From NCBI GenBank assembly GCA_038883475.1, contig JAVZMA010000005.1, positions 1 through 64,000 of the forward strand: a stretch of 64,000 nucleotides of DNA, in the 5' to 3' direction. The notes beneath the pieces are model-generated. The model was given only the letters and a program-made list of their open reading frames with translations. It had not been told where the DNA came from and ran no database searches. Below, one piece after another: positions 15,913-24,782 of this stretch; the stretch's first letter is position 1, and every line of letters begins with the position of its first letter. Origin of the DNA: JAVZLH01 sp038883475. Lineage in GTDB: Archaea > Thermoproteota > Bathyarchaeia > Bathyarchaeales > Bathycorpusculaceae. The translations under genes were made by a program, and so were the position numbers.

Positions 15913-17442
15913 CTAAAATTTGTATTTTTTGTCCAGCCACTGCGGATACCATTTGTACTCTTCTAGAGGCGCTGCTTTTCGCAATCCATTGTATGTTGCC
16001 TTTGCAAGCGCTGTTTTCCCTTTCCCATCTTTTTGAAGCTTAACTAACCCCTTTGCTTCTAGGCTGTTTAGGATTTTCTCAAGCCTTTCATCTGAGGCTT
16101 CAGCCGTTCTTTCCTTCAAGTCTTCAAAGGTCATATATAGCCCTGGATTTACTTTGTAGTCTTCAGCCAGCGTTTTTAGGACACCGTCTTCGGTTGCTTC
16201 TGTTTTTGGTAAGGGTTCTGTTGTTGATGTTGGAACTCCAAGTTTTTTATGTATTCGCCGCTTTGGCATTTTCAAATCTTCGCCCAGCGCTCTTAACCCG
16301 CCTCTGAAAATGACCAACTGCATTATTTGGTTTGTTCCAGCCCCTATTTGGTTCACTTTTGCATCGCGTAGGTAGCTTTCAACTGGGTAGAAGCGTGTCC
16401 AACCGTCTCCGCCCATCACCTGAACAGCGTCGCTCATTAGTCTTTCAAAAGCCTGGGAAGTGAACATTTTTGCATTTGCAGCTTCAACCATAGCCTCCTT
16501 ACGCTGATCCAGCAAATGCGCGGCATAGTAGACAAGTAAACGGGACGTGTAGAGGTTAGCCATCATGTCGGCAATCTTAAACTGGTTTGTTGGAACTTCT
16601 ATTGTTGGTTTTCCAAATTGGACGCGGCGTTGAGTGTAAGCCACCGCATAACGAATCGCTTCCCTCATTGGACCAAGCATGGCTGCGGAAAACACAACGC
16701 GCTCAAAGTTTAAGCCTGAAACCATAACGCGCCAGCCGTCGCCTTCTTTACCTATGAGATTTTCGGCTGGAACCCTTACGTCGTTAAAGTCTAAAACCCC
16801 GTTTGGCAAACCGTCCCATCCGCAGAGCTCGTTAATTTTTTCTACTGAAAAGCCCTTTGTTCCCTTCTCAACCAGGAAAGCGCTTAGATGCTGATATTTC
16901 GCCTTATCTTCTGGTTTTTCGCTTGTTTTTGCATAAACACAGTAAATATCCGCTAAACCAGCGTTAGTTATAAAACGTTTTTTCCCGTTCAAAACATAAT
17001 AGCCGCCTTCGCGTCTGGCTGTTGTCTCAACCCCAGCGGCGTCCGAGCCGACAAAAGGCTCTGTTATGCAGACGGCGCCAAAAAGCGCGCCCTTAGCTAT
17101 TTTTGGAAGCCACTTCCGTCTTTGTTCTTCACTTCCGAAAGTTAGGAGTTGCTCAACACCGCCGAACATTGTAACGCCGTAGGCTGAGGACAATGCTGAA
17201 CATATTCTGCTGAGTTCTTCAGCCACAATAGCAACACCAGTTGCGCCTGCTCCAATTCCGCCGTATTCTTCGGGGATTACTGCTCCAAACCAGCCCTTGC
17301 GGGCAACTTCCTTCAATAACTCAAGCGGGAACTTCTTTGTCCAAAAAGTTTCTTCGCCTATCGGCAGGTTTTCGTCCGCAAAAGCCTTTGCATCTCCCAT
17401 TAGTTTTTTCTGTTTTTCATTCCACCATGGAAAAGTTTCCAT
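15913..17442 (-). CDS. Acyl-CoA dehydrogenase with winged-helix-like C-terminal extension
   Basis: A 509-residue FAD enzyme introducing the alpha-beta double bond in acyl-CoA. Residues 1-385 are a normal acyl-CoA dehydrogenase: AVCITEPFVGSDAAGVET, the FAD-contacting RFITNAGLADIY, FGKPTIEVPTNQFKIADM, and the C-terminal VMGGDGWTRFYPVE and RDAKVNQIGAGTNQIMQ. The family usually stops near 380 residues. Here a linker (residues about 386-417) is followed by about 70 residues (418-489) that read like a winged helix (helices, then EKILNSLEAKGLVKLQKD and a short wing) and a tail YPQWLDKKYKF. No electron-transfer flavoprotein genes are in the window. Confidence 0.92.
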   Translation of the reverse strand: METFPWWNEKQKKLMGDAKAFADENLPIGEETFWTKKFPLELLKEVARKGWFGAVIPEEYGGIGAGATGVAIVAEELSRICSALSSAYGVTMFGGVEQLLTFGSEEQRRKWLPKIAKGALFGAVCITEPFVGSDAAGVETTARREGGYYVLNGKKRFITNAGLADIYCVYAKTSEKPEDKAKYQHLSAFLVEKGTKGFSVEKINELCGWDGLPNGVLDFNDVRVPAENLIGKEGDGWRVMVSGLNFERVVFSAAMLGPMREAIRYAVAYTQRRVQFGKPTIEVPTNQFKIADMMANLYTSRLLVYYAAHLLDQRKEAMVEAANAKMFTSQAFERLMSDAVQVMGGDGWTRFYPVESYLRDAKVNQIGAGTNQIMQLVIFRGGLRALGEDLKMPKRRIHKKLGVPTSTTEPLPKTEATEDGVLKTLAEDYKVNPGLYMTFEDLKERTAEASDERLEKILNSLEAKGLVKLQKDGKGKTALAKATYNGLRKAAPLEEYKWYPQWLDKKYKF

Positions 17443-17501
17443 TTTAACACCTGGCCATATCGGCTTTAAAATTGACAGCGAATTTTAAACTTTCGCTAGG
17501 T

Positions 17502-18362
17502 TCAGCCTTTTCCGCTTGGAAAGTTAGCGTATTTTTCTGCCCTTTTCCTAATCTCATCCTTTTCCTTTAGAAATCTTGGTCCAGATGAGAGAATGGCTGA
17601 AGCGAAGTCTTCCTGTAGCCCTTTTTCGCTCCAACGATAATTTTTCAAAGTTTCTGGGTCAAATACAAGTTTGATTTCGCCGTCCACAACTTCAATTTTA
17701 GCCTTAGCCTGACATAATGCGCACTCCAATAGTCCGTTTTTAACAGAGAAAAGGTTCTGATGGCATACCGGGCACATGCCAGCCTCCCCCAAATATTTCC
17801 TTTCGTCAACTGGTTTGCTGGCAGCTTGAAAGACATTGTAGCCAATCCTCTTCGCCCTCTCCATCGCTGATTCGTTCAATAAGATTTCGCCTGGACCTTG
17901 CGCATGAAAAATGGCTTGGTCAACAACTTTTACGCCGCATGTAAACATGAAAACGTTTAATGTAGCCATTGTGAACGGTTCCCAACCCTTTATGCCAGCA
18001 ACTCCTATAATTGCTCCAGGTTTTACGTCGCGTGGAGTTTTCCATTGGAACATTATGTTGCGGTCTAGAAGCATTTTCACTGTTCCTGCTGGTCCCAGAA
18101 GGTATGTGGGAGCACCAACTATAATTGCGTCGCTTTCTTCAAACTTTTCTTTAAAGATATGCCAATCGTCTTGGATTTTGCAGTCTTCTTGTTTGAAAAC
18201 GCAAGCCATACAGCCTTTGCATGGCTCTATTTTGAGGTCTGTGAGGCGCAGCACATCTACTTCTGCGCCGAGCCTCTGGGCTTCCATCAAGGCTTCCTTA
18301 ACCAGAACCTCTGTGTTTCCCAACTTCCTGTAGCTACCAATTAAGCCGAGAACCTTCAACAA
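17502..18362 (-). CDS. NADPH-dependent FMN reductase/flavodoxin-like protein
   Basis: A 286-residue protein. Residues 1-180 have the flavodoxin-like fold of iron-sulfur flavoproteins and FMN reductases: IGSYRKLGNTEVLVKEAL, the cysteine cluster CKGCMACVFKQEDC and GAPTYLLGPAGTVKMLLD. The compact CxxCxxC followed by a fourth Cys resembles the 4Fe-4S site of archaeal iron-sulfur flavoproteins. Residues 195-230 add a zinc-ribbon-like CPVCHQNLF...CALCQ. The start is TTG after GGTGGTGA. It sits next to the acyl-CoA dehydrogenase on the same strand, and could carry its electrons, though this is only inference. Confidence 0.85.
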   Translation of the reverse strand: MLKVLGLIGSYRKLGNTEVLVKEALMEAQRLGAEVDVLRLTDLKIEPCKGCMACVFKQEDCKIQDDWHIFKEKFEESDAIIVGAPTYLLGPAGTVKMLLDRNIMFQWKTPRDVKPGAIIGVAGIKGWEPFTMATLNVFMFTCGVKVVDQAIFHAQGPGEILLNESAMERAKRIGYNVFQAASKPVDERKYLGEAGMCPVCHQNLFSVKNGLLECALCQAKAKIEVVDGEIKLVFDPETLKNYRWSEKGLQEDFASAILSSGPRFLKEKDEIRKRAEKYANFPSGKG

Positions 18363-18478
18363 ATCACCACCAATTCCTAAACGTCTATATCAATACTTTC
18401 AGCTTCTATAAAAATTCGACTAACAAAAGGCTTACAAATTATTTCCCAAAATTAGAGTGCAGAATAAGAGGTGGAAAA

Positions 18479-19717
18479 TTGAGGAAGTGTGTTGTTGTTG
18501 ACGCCGTTAGAACCCCGACTGGAAAGTCTGGTTGGAATGGCATGAGGAAGGGAGGATGCTACGTAAATGTCTCTGCGCAAGTACTTCTTGCAATGGCAAT
18601 TGCAGAACTTGTGAAGCGCGTTCAAAGCAAGTCTAACGCCTTTAACCCAGAAGAAATTGAAGATATAGCAGTTGGGTGCCTAAGCCAAATCGGTGAGCAA
18701 GGCGGCAACATAGGAAGACTCGCTGTTTTCGTAGCCGACCTACCCCAAGAGATTGCTGGAATGACTGTTAACAGATACTGCAACGCTGGGTTACAAGCAA
18801 TAAATTCTATGGCTCAAGCCGTAATCTCCGGATGCGGTGACATAATGATAGCTGCTGGAGTCGAACACATGTCCCACTACCCAATGACATCCGACATCAG
18901 CGCAGCAGAATCCGCCGGATTCCCGGTCATGATAAGCGACAAGATATATGAAAAGAACGTTTTCATCCCCATGGGTGTCGCAGCCGATATGGTAGCAAAA
19001 AAATATAATATAACACGGGAGGAATGCGACAAATTCGCCCTCTGGAGCCACCAAAAAGCAACAAAAGCCATAAGAGACAAGGAGTGGTACAGAAGGCGCA
19101 TTGCTCCAGTACGTGTTCCTCAACCGGATGGAACAACAAAAATAATTGACGTAGACGAAACAGTTAGAACACAGTCTTTAGATGAACCAGAAACATCGTA
19201 TTCAAAACTGGCATCACTAGAGCCAAGATTCACTTCAGATGGAGTCCACACAGCCGGAAATTCATCACAAATCTCAGACGCGGCAGCCGCTGTAATGCTC
19301 ATGTCCCAAGAAAAGGCAGATGATTTGGGACTGAAACCCATGGCAACAATAGAATCCATGGCAGTAGCTGGAGACGACCCCACCCTAATGCTTCTAGGTC
19401 CAATTCCAGCAATGAGAAAAGCTTTGAAAAGGGCTGGCAACTTAACAATGGATGACATGGACATTATTGAACCAAACGAAGCCTTTGCAAGCCCACCACT
19501 AGCCTTTGCAAAAGAGTTCGGATATGCCCTAGACGACCCAAGGGTTAATCCCACCGGCGGAGCTATAGCCCTAGGCCATCCAATAGGCGCAAGTGGGGTG
19601 ATATACTTTACAGAAATGGTTTATGAACTGCAGAGGAAAAGGCTTAGGTACGGAATTCAAACATTATGTGGCGGCGGTGGGGTGGGCATAGCAACTGTTG
19701 TGGAGCGAGAAGAGTAA
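18479..19717 (+). CDS. Acetyl-CoA C-acyltransferase (thiolase)
   Basis: A 412-residue degradative/biosynthetic type thiolase with the active-site Cys in NRYCNAGLQAINSMAQ, the His in GGAIALGHPIGASG and the second Cys in TLCGGGGVGIATVVE. The N-terminus VVDAVRTPTGKSG is typical. It should cleave acetoacetyl-CoA or 3-oxoacyl-CoA, closing the beta-oxidation set beside it. It begins with TTG after GAGGTGG. It is transcribed divergently from the FMN reductase across a 116-base gap and is clearly different from the SCP2-type thiolase at 43 kb. Confidence 0.94.
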   Translation: MRKCVVVDAVRTPTGKSGWNGMRKGGCYVNVSAQVLLAMAIAELVKRVQSKSNAFNPEEIEDIAVGCLSQIGEQGGNIGRLAVFVADLPQEIAGMTVNRYCNAGLQAINSMAQAVISGCGDIMIAAGVEHMSHYPMTSDISAAESAGFPVMISDKIYEKNVFIPMGVAADMVAKKYNITREECDKFALWSHQKATKAIRDKEWYRRRIAPVRVPQPDGTTKIIDVDETVRTQSLDEPETSYSKLASLEPRFTSDGVHTAGNSSQISDAAAAVMLMSQEKADDLGLKPMATIESMAVAGDDPTLMLLGPIPAMRKALKRAGNLTMDDMDIIEPNEAFASPPLAFAKEFGYALDDPRVNPTGGAIALGHPIGASGVIYFTEMVYELQRKRLRYGIQTLCGGGGVGIATVVEREE

Positions 19718-19790
19718 CATTTTGCCAAACAATTCTTTTCTTTTCACAACTTTAAATTGTCGTTCAACTTTGCGTTCGCTTAAATACTGT

Positions 19791-19822
19791 AATTTTTATA
19801 TAAATAAATCAATTTTTATATA
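19791..19822 (+). promoter_or_regulatory. Tandem AATTTTTATATA repeat in promoter region
   Basis: The 12-mer AATTTTTATATA occurs at 19791-19802 and again at 19811-19822, exactly 20 bases (two helical turns) apart, about 45-70 bases before the start of the LeuA-like gene. They could be two TATA boxes, giving alternative transcript starts, or a regulator site. Confidence 0.4.
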
Positions 19823-19863
19823 TCAAGGACGCTATTCCTATAATTTGCTGGAATGTGCGGTTA

Positions 19864-21192
19864 ATGAGAAAAACGATATTTAAAAAGCTTGAAGCTCAAG
19901 GGTTGATAGCGAATTACAACCGCCTAAGAAAAAATTTGCCTCCGAAACTTCCTGAAAAAGTCTTTATCTGGGATGAAACCCTGCGGGAAGGCGCTGAAAG
20001 CCCGGGCGTTTTTTTGACTTACATAGAAAAGGTTAAGATTGCTAAGATGCTTGACGAGGTAGGTGTGTCTATGATAACAGTAGGATTTCCAGCGACATCG
20101 GAAGAAGAGAGAAACACGGTTAGGCGCATTGCAAACGAAGGTTTTCAGCAAGCACGCTTAGCCGCCTCAGCCCGCATAGTTAAAGAAGATGTGGATGCAT
20201 GTCTTGACTGCGGAATAAGAGAAATCATAATCTTCACCCCCTTCAATGGGCTTAATCTCCAATATAGGTTGAAAATGACAAAAGAACAAGTTTTAGAAAA
20301 AACTGTCGAATGCATTGAGTACGCGAAAAAACGCGGTGCAAACGTCCACTTCGTTTTAGAAGACGCCACAAGAACGCCTCTGCCCGACATACTGCAAATT
20401 TTTGAAGCAGCAACTAAAGCAGGAGCAAACCAACTAGTAATCGCAGACACCGTAGGTTTTATAAGACCCCTATCAATGCGCTACCTCACCTTTCACATTA
20501 GAAAAGGGCTCACTGAAAAACTTAGGCGAGAACCCTCCTTAGCTGTTCACTGCCACAACGATTTCGGGTTGGCGACGGCGAACGCTTTGGCAGCCGTTGA
20601 AGAAGGAGTAAGCACAGTACACACTTGTGTTGCTGGTTACGGCGAAAGAGCAGGCGTTGCGCCGCTGGAGGAGGTTGCAGTCGCCTTAGAACTTCTATAT
20701 AACGTGGACACAGGCATCGACATAAAAAAGCTTTATAGACTTGCGCAGCTTGTTGAAAAAAGCTTTGCCATACCAGTATCGCCATACAAAGCGATAATAG
20801 GCGAAAACGTCTTCTCCCACGAAGTAGATGAGCATGTCCAAGGGACGCTGGCGCATCCATTAACATATGAACCCTTCCCGCCTAAAATGATTGAAAGAGA
20901 CACAACCTTTTATTGCGGAGGACAAGCTGGCAGACAAATTGTCGAAAGCCTCTTGGAAATTGTGGGAATAAAAGCCACACCGCTTCAAGTATCTGAAATA
21001 CTTAAAGGGCTTCGAAAGATGCAGGAAAGCATGGACAAGGGTGGAACACAAATGACATTTTACCAAATAAAGAAGCTTATGCGAGACTTGAGGAAGGGCT
21101 TTACGGAAGGAGATTTCTGGAGAATAGTGGAGCAGGTTACAAAACAGAAACCCAACTTTGAAAACCTTCCATTCGACATTGAAAGGCTTTAA
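19864..21192 (+). CDS. LeuA/homocitrate synthase-like DRE-TIM metallolyase family enzyme
   Basis: A 442-residue TIM-barrel enzyme of the isopropylmalate/homocitrate/citramalate synthase group, using acetyl-CoA and a 2-oxoacid or doing the related HMG-CoA-type lyase chemistry. Motifs are WDETLREGAESPGV at the N-terminus, the metal site VHCHNDFGLATANAL, GYGERAGVAPLEEV and the subdomain EVDEHVQGTLAHPLTYEPF. The usual HKAGIHVDG is altered to SHEVDEHVQG and the DTTLRDGEQ start to DETLREGAE, so substrate cannot be named. A C-terminal helical region (365-442) replaces a LeuA regulatory domain. Placed between a thiolase and acetoacetyl-CoA synthetase, a role in HMG-CoA or C4 acid metabolism is thinkable. 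A GTG at 19855 is an alternative start. Confidence 0.8.
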   Translation: MRKTIFKKLEAQGLIANYNRLRKNLPPKLPEKVFIWDETLREGAESPGVFLTYIEKVKIAKMLDEVGVSMITVGFPATSEEERNTVRRIANEGFQQARLAASARIVKEDVDACLDCGIREIIIFTPFNGLNLQYRLKMTKEQVLEKTVECIEYAKKRGANVHFVLEDATRTPLPDILQIFEAATKAGANQLVIADTVGFIRPLSMRYLTFHIRKGLTEKLRREPSLAVHCHNDFGLATANALAAVEEGVSTVHTCVAGYGERAGVAPLEEVAVALELLYNVDTGIDIKKLYRLAQLVEKSFAIPVSPYKAIIGENVFSHEVDEHVQGTLAHPLTYEPFPPKMIERDTTFYCGGQAGRQIVESLLEIVGIKATPLQVSEILKGLRKMQESMDKGGTQMTFYQIKKLMRDLRKGFTEGDFWRIVEQVTKQKPNFENLPFDIERL

Positions 21193-21202
21193 CTTTCCAA
21201 AT

Positions 21203-23170
21203 TCATTCTTTCTGAAGTTGACCGCGGATTTTTTCAAAAAATTCCAAGGATTCTGGATTAACAAGCGAGTCTCTGTTTAAGACTGGTCTTCCATGTATTA
21301 TGTTTGTGACTGCAACTTCAACTTTCTTCATGTTAAATGTGTAGGGAATGTCGGGCGCTTCAATGATTAATGCTGGAACATGCCTTGGAGAGGCTTTTTC
21401 TCGAAGGCTTCTCCTTATTTTCTCCTTTAAATCCTCTGTTAGGCTGTATCCAGGCGCAATTTTGACAAAAAGGATAATGCGTTGGTCGCCTTTCCATTCC
21501 TGTCCAATTGCCAAGCTGTCAGCAACCTCTGGCAGTCTTTCAACTATGTTGTAGATTTCTGCTGTTCCAATGCGCACTCCAGAGGGCTTTAAAACAGCGT
21601 CAGACCTTCCGTGAAAGGTTATTCCGCCTGTTCTGCTGTGGATTTCTATGTAGTCGCCGTGTCTCCACACATTCTTATTTGGATAAAATCTGAAGTAGGC
21701 GTCCAAGTATTTTTCGTTATTCGGGTCATTCCAGAAGTATAGAGGCATCGATGGCGAAGGCGCCTCGCAGACAAGTTCCCCTTGTCTGTCGACGACCGGG
21801 TTGCCGCTTTCATCATAAGCCTTTATCTTCATTCCTAAAGCTGGAGCTTGCAGTTCGCCAGCGTAAACCGGCAGCGTTGGGCTTCCAGCAGCGAAACAGC
21901 CGTTAATATCTGTGCCGCCTGAAATCGAATTGAAGTGTAAGTCTTCTTTTATTGCCTTGTAAACCCATTCAAAACCTTCAGCTGAAAGAGGCGAGCCCGT
22001 TTGGGAGATTTCCCGCAGTGATGATAGGTCGTAGAGTTTTGCTGGTTTAGCTTCAACGCTTTTAAGGTAGTTGATGTAGCTTGCGCTGCAACCAAAAATT
22101 GTTATCTTCTCTTCCTCAACCAGTTTCCACATGGTTTCCCAGTTTGGATGGTTAGGGTTACCGTCGTACAGGACTATGGTTGCTCCAACTGCTAGGGAGC
22201 TCATGAGCCAATTCCACATCATCCAACTTGGAGAAGTTATATAGGTTATCTTATCCTCCCTTTTCAAATCCGTGTGAAGCACCAGCTCTTTCAGGTGGTT
22301 TATTAGAACTCCGCCGGCGCCTTGCACCATGCACTTTGGCTTGCCAGTTGTTCCGGAAGAAAACATGATGTATAGGGGGTGGTCTGAGGGCAACTGTTCA
22401 AACTGCGCATCAAGACTTTTTTCAGAGGCTATAAAATCGGTGTAGAGGGCTGCTTTTGGAATGCTGCTTATATCGGGTTTTTCCTCCATGTAGGGAACAA
22501 CTATAACTTTTTCCAGCGAGGGCATAGCCCTAACAATGTTTTCAACGTTAGATAGGAGACTGAAGACTTTGCCTTTGTAGGGATAAGCGTCAACCGTGAA
22601 CAGCACTCGCGGCTGAATCTGTCCTAAGCGGTCTGTCACTGCGCTTGAACCAAGTTCTGAACCGCATGAAGCCCATGTTGCGCCTACGCATGTTGTGGCA
22701 AGCATTGCAACAGTTGTTTCCATTATGTTGGGCATGTATGCGCAAACACGGTCTTTAGGCGTGACTCCTATTTCACGAAGCGCTTTCGCCAAGCCCGCAA
22801 CATTCTTGTAAAGCTCCGCGTAAGTCATTTTAGCCGTTTTCTGGTTTTCCCCATGAAAGATAAGGGCTGGATGGTTATCTCTATATCTTAATAAGTTTTC
22901 TGCAAAATTTAATCTCGCGCCTACAAACCACTTTGCGCCTGGAAACTTGTTTAGGTCGTCAACAACCTTCACGTAATTTTTTGAGAAAATTATTTCGCAA
23001 AACTCCCACACTGCCGCCCAGAAATCTGGTATACGCTCAACAGACCAGTTGTAAAGTTGGAAATAGGAGTTAATTTTTAACATGTATTTCTTGTTGACAA
23101 ACTCCATAAATCGTGAGATGTTCGCCCTTTTTATGCGTTCCTCAGATGGTTTCCAAAGCAGCTTTCCCAT
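21203..23170 (-). CDS. Acetoacetyl-CoA synthetase (acyl-adenylate family)
   Basis: A 655-residue ANL-superfamily acyl-CoA synthetase. The N-terminal KWFVGARLNFAENLLRY and WSVERIPDFWAAVWEF are typical of acetoacetyl-CoA synthetase; the P-loop YIMFSSGTTGKPKC, the signature RHGDYIEIHSRTGGITFHGR and the C-terminal catalytic lysine region (YTFNMKKVEVAV) are present. It should activate acetoacetate, or a related short acid, with ATP. It is the last gene of a minus-strand unit, 16 bases after the radical SAM gene. Confidence 0.9.
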   Translation of the reverse strand: MGKLLWKPSEERIKRANISRFMEFVNKKYMLKINSYFQLYNWSVERIPDFWAAVWEFCEIIFSKNYVKVVDDLNKFPGAKWFVGARLNFAENLLRYRDNHPALIFHGENQKTAKMTYAELYKNVAGLAKALREIGVTPKDRVCAYMPNIMETTVAMLATTCVGATWASCGSELGSSAVTDRLGQIQPRVLFTVDAYPYKGKVFSLLSNVENIVRAMPSLEKVIVVPYMEEKPDISSIPKAALYTDFIASEKSLDAQFEQLPSDHPLYIMFSSGTTGKPKCMVQGAGGVLINHLKELVLHTDLKREDKITYITSPSWMMWNWLMSSLAVGATIVLYDGNPNHPNWETMWKLVEEEKITIFGCSASYINYLKSVEAKPAKLYDLSSLREISQTGSPLSAEGFEWVYKAIKEDLHFNSISGGTDINGCFAAGSPTLPVYAGELQAPALGMKIKAYDESGNPVVDRQGELVCEAPSPSMPLYFWNDPNNEKYLDAYFRFYPNKNVWRHGDYIEIHSRTGGITFHGRSDAVLKPSGVRIGTAEIYNIVERLPEVADSLAIGQEWKGDQRIILFVKIAPGYSLTEDLKEKIRRSLREKASPRHVPALIIEAPDIPYTFNMKKVEVAVTNIIHGRPVLNRDSLVNPESLEFFEKIRGQLQKE

Positions 23171-23186
23171 AGGATGTTTCCCTCAA

Positions 23187-24200
23187 TCAAATGGGTTTTT
23201 CGAGCAATTCAAGTTGAGTTTCCACTTCATCCAACTCTTTTTCCGTCAGTGTTCTCGGATAATTGTATATTGGACCGCTTGGTTTTTCGTTGTAGTATGG
23301 GCGGTTGCAGTTCGGGCATCCAGACGTTAGAAAGGGCGCTCCAGAACGCACTATTTTAGCGAGCGTTTCTTTTTCAACGCCAAAATCTTTTATTGCGCCT
23401 TCCTTGTTGAAGGTCATATTTTCGCTTCTCGCAACTCCGTTTACAATTAGGTATCTGGCAACTTGAATTCTTCTGTAACTTTGTAATTGCGGCTGAGCAC
23501 GCTTCTCCAGCAACGTTCCAGAGATGGGTGTGAAAGCGAAAAGGGCGGGTAAAACTCCCATGTCAACACATTCCTGAATGGTTTCAACCATTTCTTCTTC
23601 TGTTTCGCCAAGCCCAACAATCAAGTGCGTGCTAACTTTGCCTTTTCCAAAAATGTTAACAGCTTCCCTTAACAGTTTAAACTGGTTCTCCCACCTGTAT
23701 GGACCGCCAACTTCTGCTCCCTTAATTTTGTTGAATAGCGTTTCTGTGGCAGCGTCTATGGGTATGCCGACCCTTTCAACTCCAGCTTCTGCCAGACGCC
23801 TTAAATTTTCGACGTTTAGAGGTTGACAAGAAATAGAGATTGGAATGTTTACGTGCTTTTTCGCTGCCTTAACAATGGCTAGGAGATGTGAGAAAACATT
23901 TGGGTAATTAAGCGCTTGTACACAAACACGCTTTATCGTGTCCTCAGCAACAGTCAAAGCCAATCCTTTTAAGACTTTTTCTGTTGGGAAGATGGGCCAA
24001 GAGATTCTTGAGAGCATGTCTGCTCTGCCTTGGCTTTTTCTTGCCTGTGGGCAGAAGCTGCAGTTTGCTGTGCATTTTCCCCTTTTGTATGTCATTAGGT
24101 AGGCGGTTGTTGGCTCAGCGTCAAGCCGTCCATTTATTAGTTTCATGACGATGGCTGAGCCTAGGGAAACTCGAATTTTCGGTGGCAAATTGCTTTGCAT
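23187..24200 (-). CDS. BioB-like radical SAM protein, LipS2-like candidate
   Basis: A protein of about 337 residues with a radical SAM barrel of the biotin-synthase/elongator-like type. The cluster motif CTANCSFC (CxxxCxxC) occurs near residue 50. The partial barrel motifs PISISCQPLNVENLRRLAEAG and STHLIVGLGETEEE are clear. The C-terminus has a second cysteine pair, SGCPNCNRPYYNE, that may bind another cluster or zinc. Archaeal lipoyl synthases LipS1/LipS2 are paired BioB-like radical SAM proteins, and this one with the gene at 24783 would fit; I cannot confirm this without alignment. It shares an operon with acetoacetyl-CoA synthetase. TTG at 24206 is an alternative start. Confidence 0.8.
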   Translation of the reverse strand: MQSNLPPKIRVSLGSAIVMKLINGRLDAEPTTAYLMTYKRGKCTANCSFCPQARKSQGRADMLSRISWPIFPTEKVLKGLALTVAEDTIKRVCVQALNYPNVFSHLLAIVKAAKKHVNIPISISCQPLNVENLRRLAEAGVERVGIPIDAATETLFNKIKGAEVGGPYRWENQFKLLREAVNIFGKGKVSTHLIVGLGETEEEMVETIQECVDMGVLPALFAFTPISGTLLEKRAQPQLQSYRRIQVARYLIVNGVARSENMTFNKEGAIKDFGVEKETLAKIVRSGAPFLTSGCPNCNRPYYNEKPSGPIYNYPRTLTEKELDEVETQLELLEKPI

Positions 24201-24255
24201 AGTCAACTTTGCACGCTCTTTAGCCGTTTAGATTTAGGCTTAGTTGGGCTTAATA

Positions 24256-24269
24256 TTTGTTGCAACAAA
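24256..24269. promoter_or_regulatory. Perfect 14-bp palindrome between divergent genes
   Basis: TTTGTTGCAACAAA is a perfect palindrome in the 150-base gap between the minus-strand radical SAM gene and the plus-strand winged-helix gene. It is about 55 bases before the former and 80 before the latter, a natural site for an autoregulating winged-helix protein. Confidence 0.5.
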
Positions 24270-24350
24270 ATTTTTGGTTTTCCACTAAAGATTTTGAATT
24301 CACAAGTATTTTATCACTGCAAGCCGAAACCAGTTTAAAGGCGTGGTTGG

Positions 24351-24692
24351 ATGCGAAGGTCGAAACTTGAGGTTTACGAGGCTATTCTTGAAGCCCTAGT
24401 TAAGGAACCATCCACTATTGACGGCGTGGCTTACGAAATTGACATTGACTGCACGGCTTTGGAACGCTACATAGACTTTCTAATAAGAAACGGGCTTGTT
24501 GAAGAGAGAATAATAAATGAGAAAACATTGTATGCAGTCACAGACAGAGGCGTTGCAGTTTTCAAAGCCCTAAACTTTCAGAAATACTTGGAGAAAGTTG
24601 CAAAATCAATTAGGATAATGGACGAGGCTTCACAGGTTATTCCAACCCTTTCAAAACGCATTGACGAGCAAGAAAAGAAAAACGAAAGTTAA
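24351..24692 (+). CDS. Small winged-helix transcriptional regulator
   Basis: A 113-residue protein. Residues 1-75 form a winged helix (SKLEVYEAILEALVKEPSTI, then the recognition segment CTALERYIDFLIRNGLVEE and the wing ending YAVTDRGVAVFKAL). The last 35 residues are helical and charged, probably for dimerisation. It resembles the archaeal winged-helix family with a C-terminal coil (ArnR-like/PF14947). It lies between two BioB-like radical SAM genes and shares a gap with a 14-bp palindrome, so it may control both. Confidence 0.8.
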   Translation: MRRSKLEVYEAILEALVKEPSTIDGVAYEIDIDCTALERYIDFLIRNGLVEERIINEKTLYAVTDRGVAVFKALNFQKYLEKVAKSIRIMDEASQVIPTLSKRIDEQEKKNES

Positions 24693-24782
24693 CTTATCTG
24701 GTTGTTCCTTTTTCCCTTTGCTTTGGGCTTCCGCTAAAAAGAAAACTATTAAATGAGCTAGGCGCATTTTCAAAGGAGGAAA

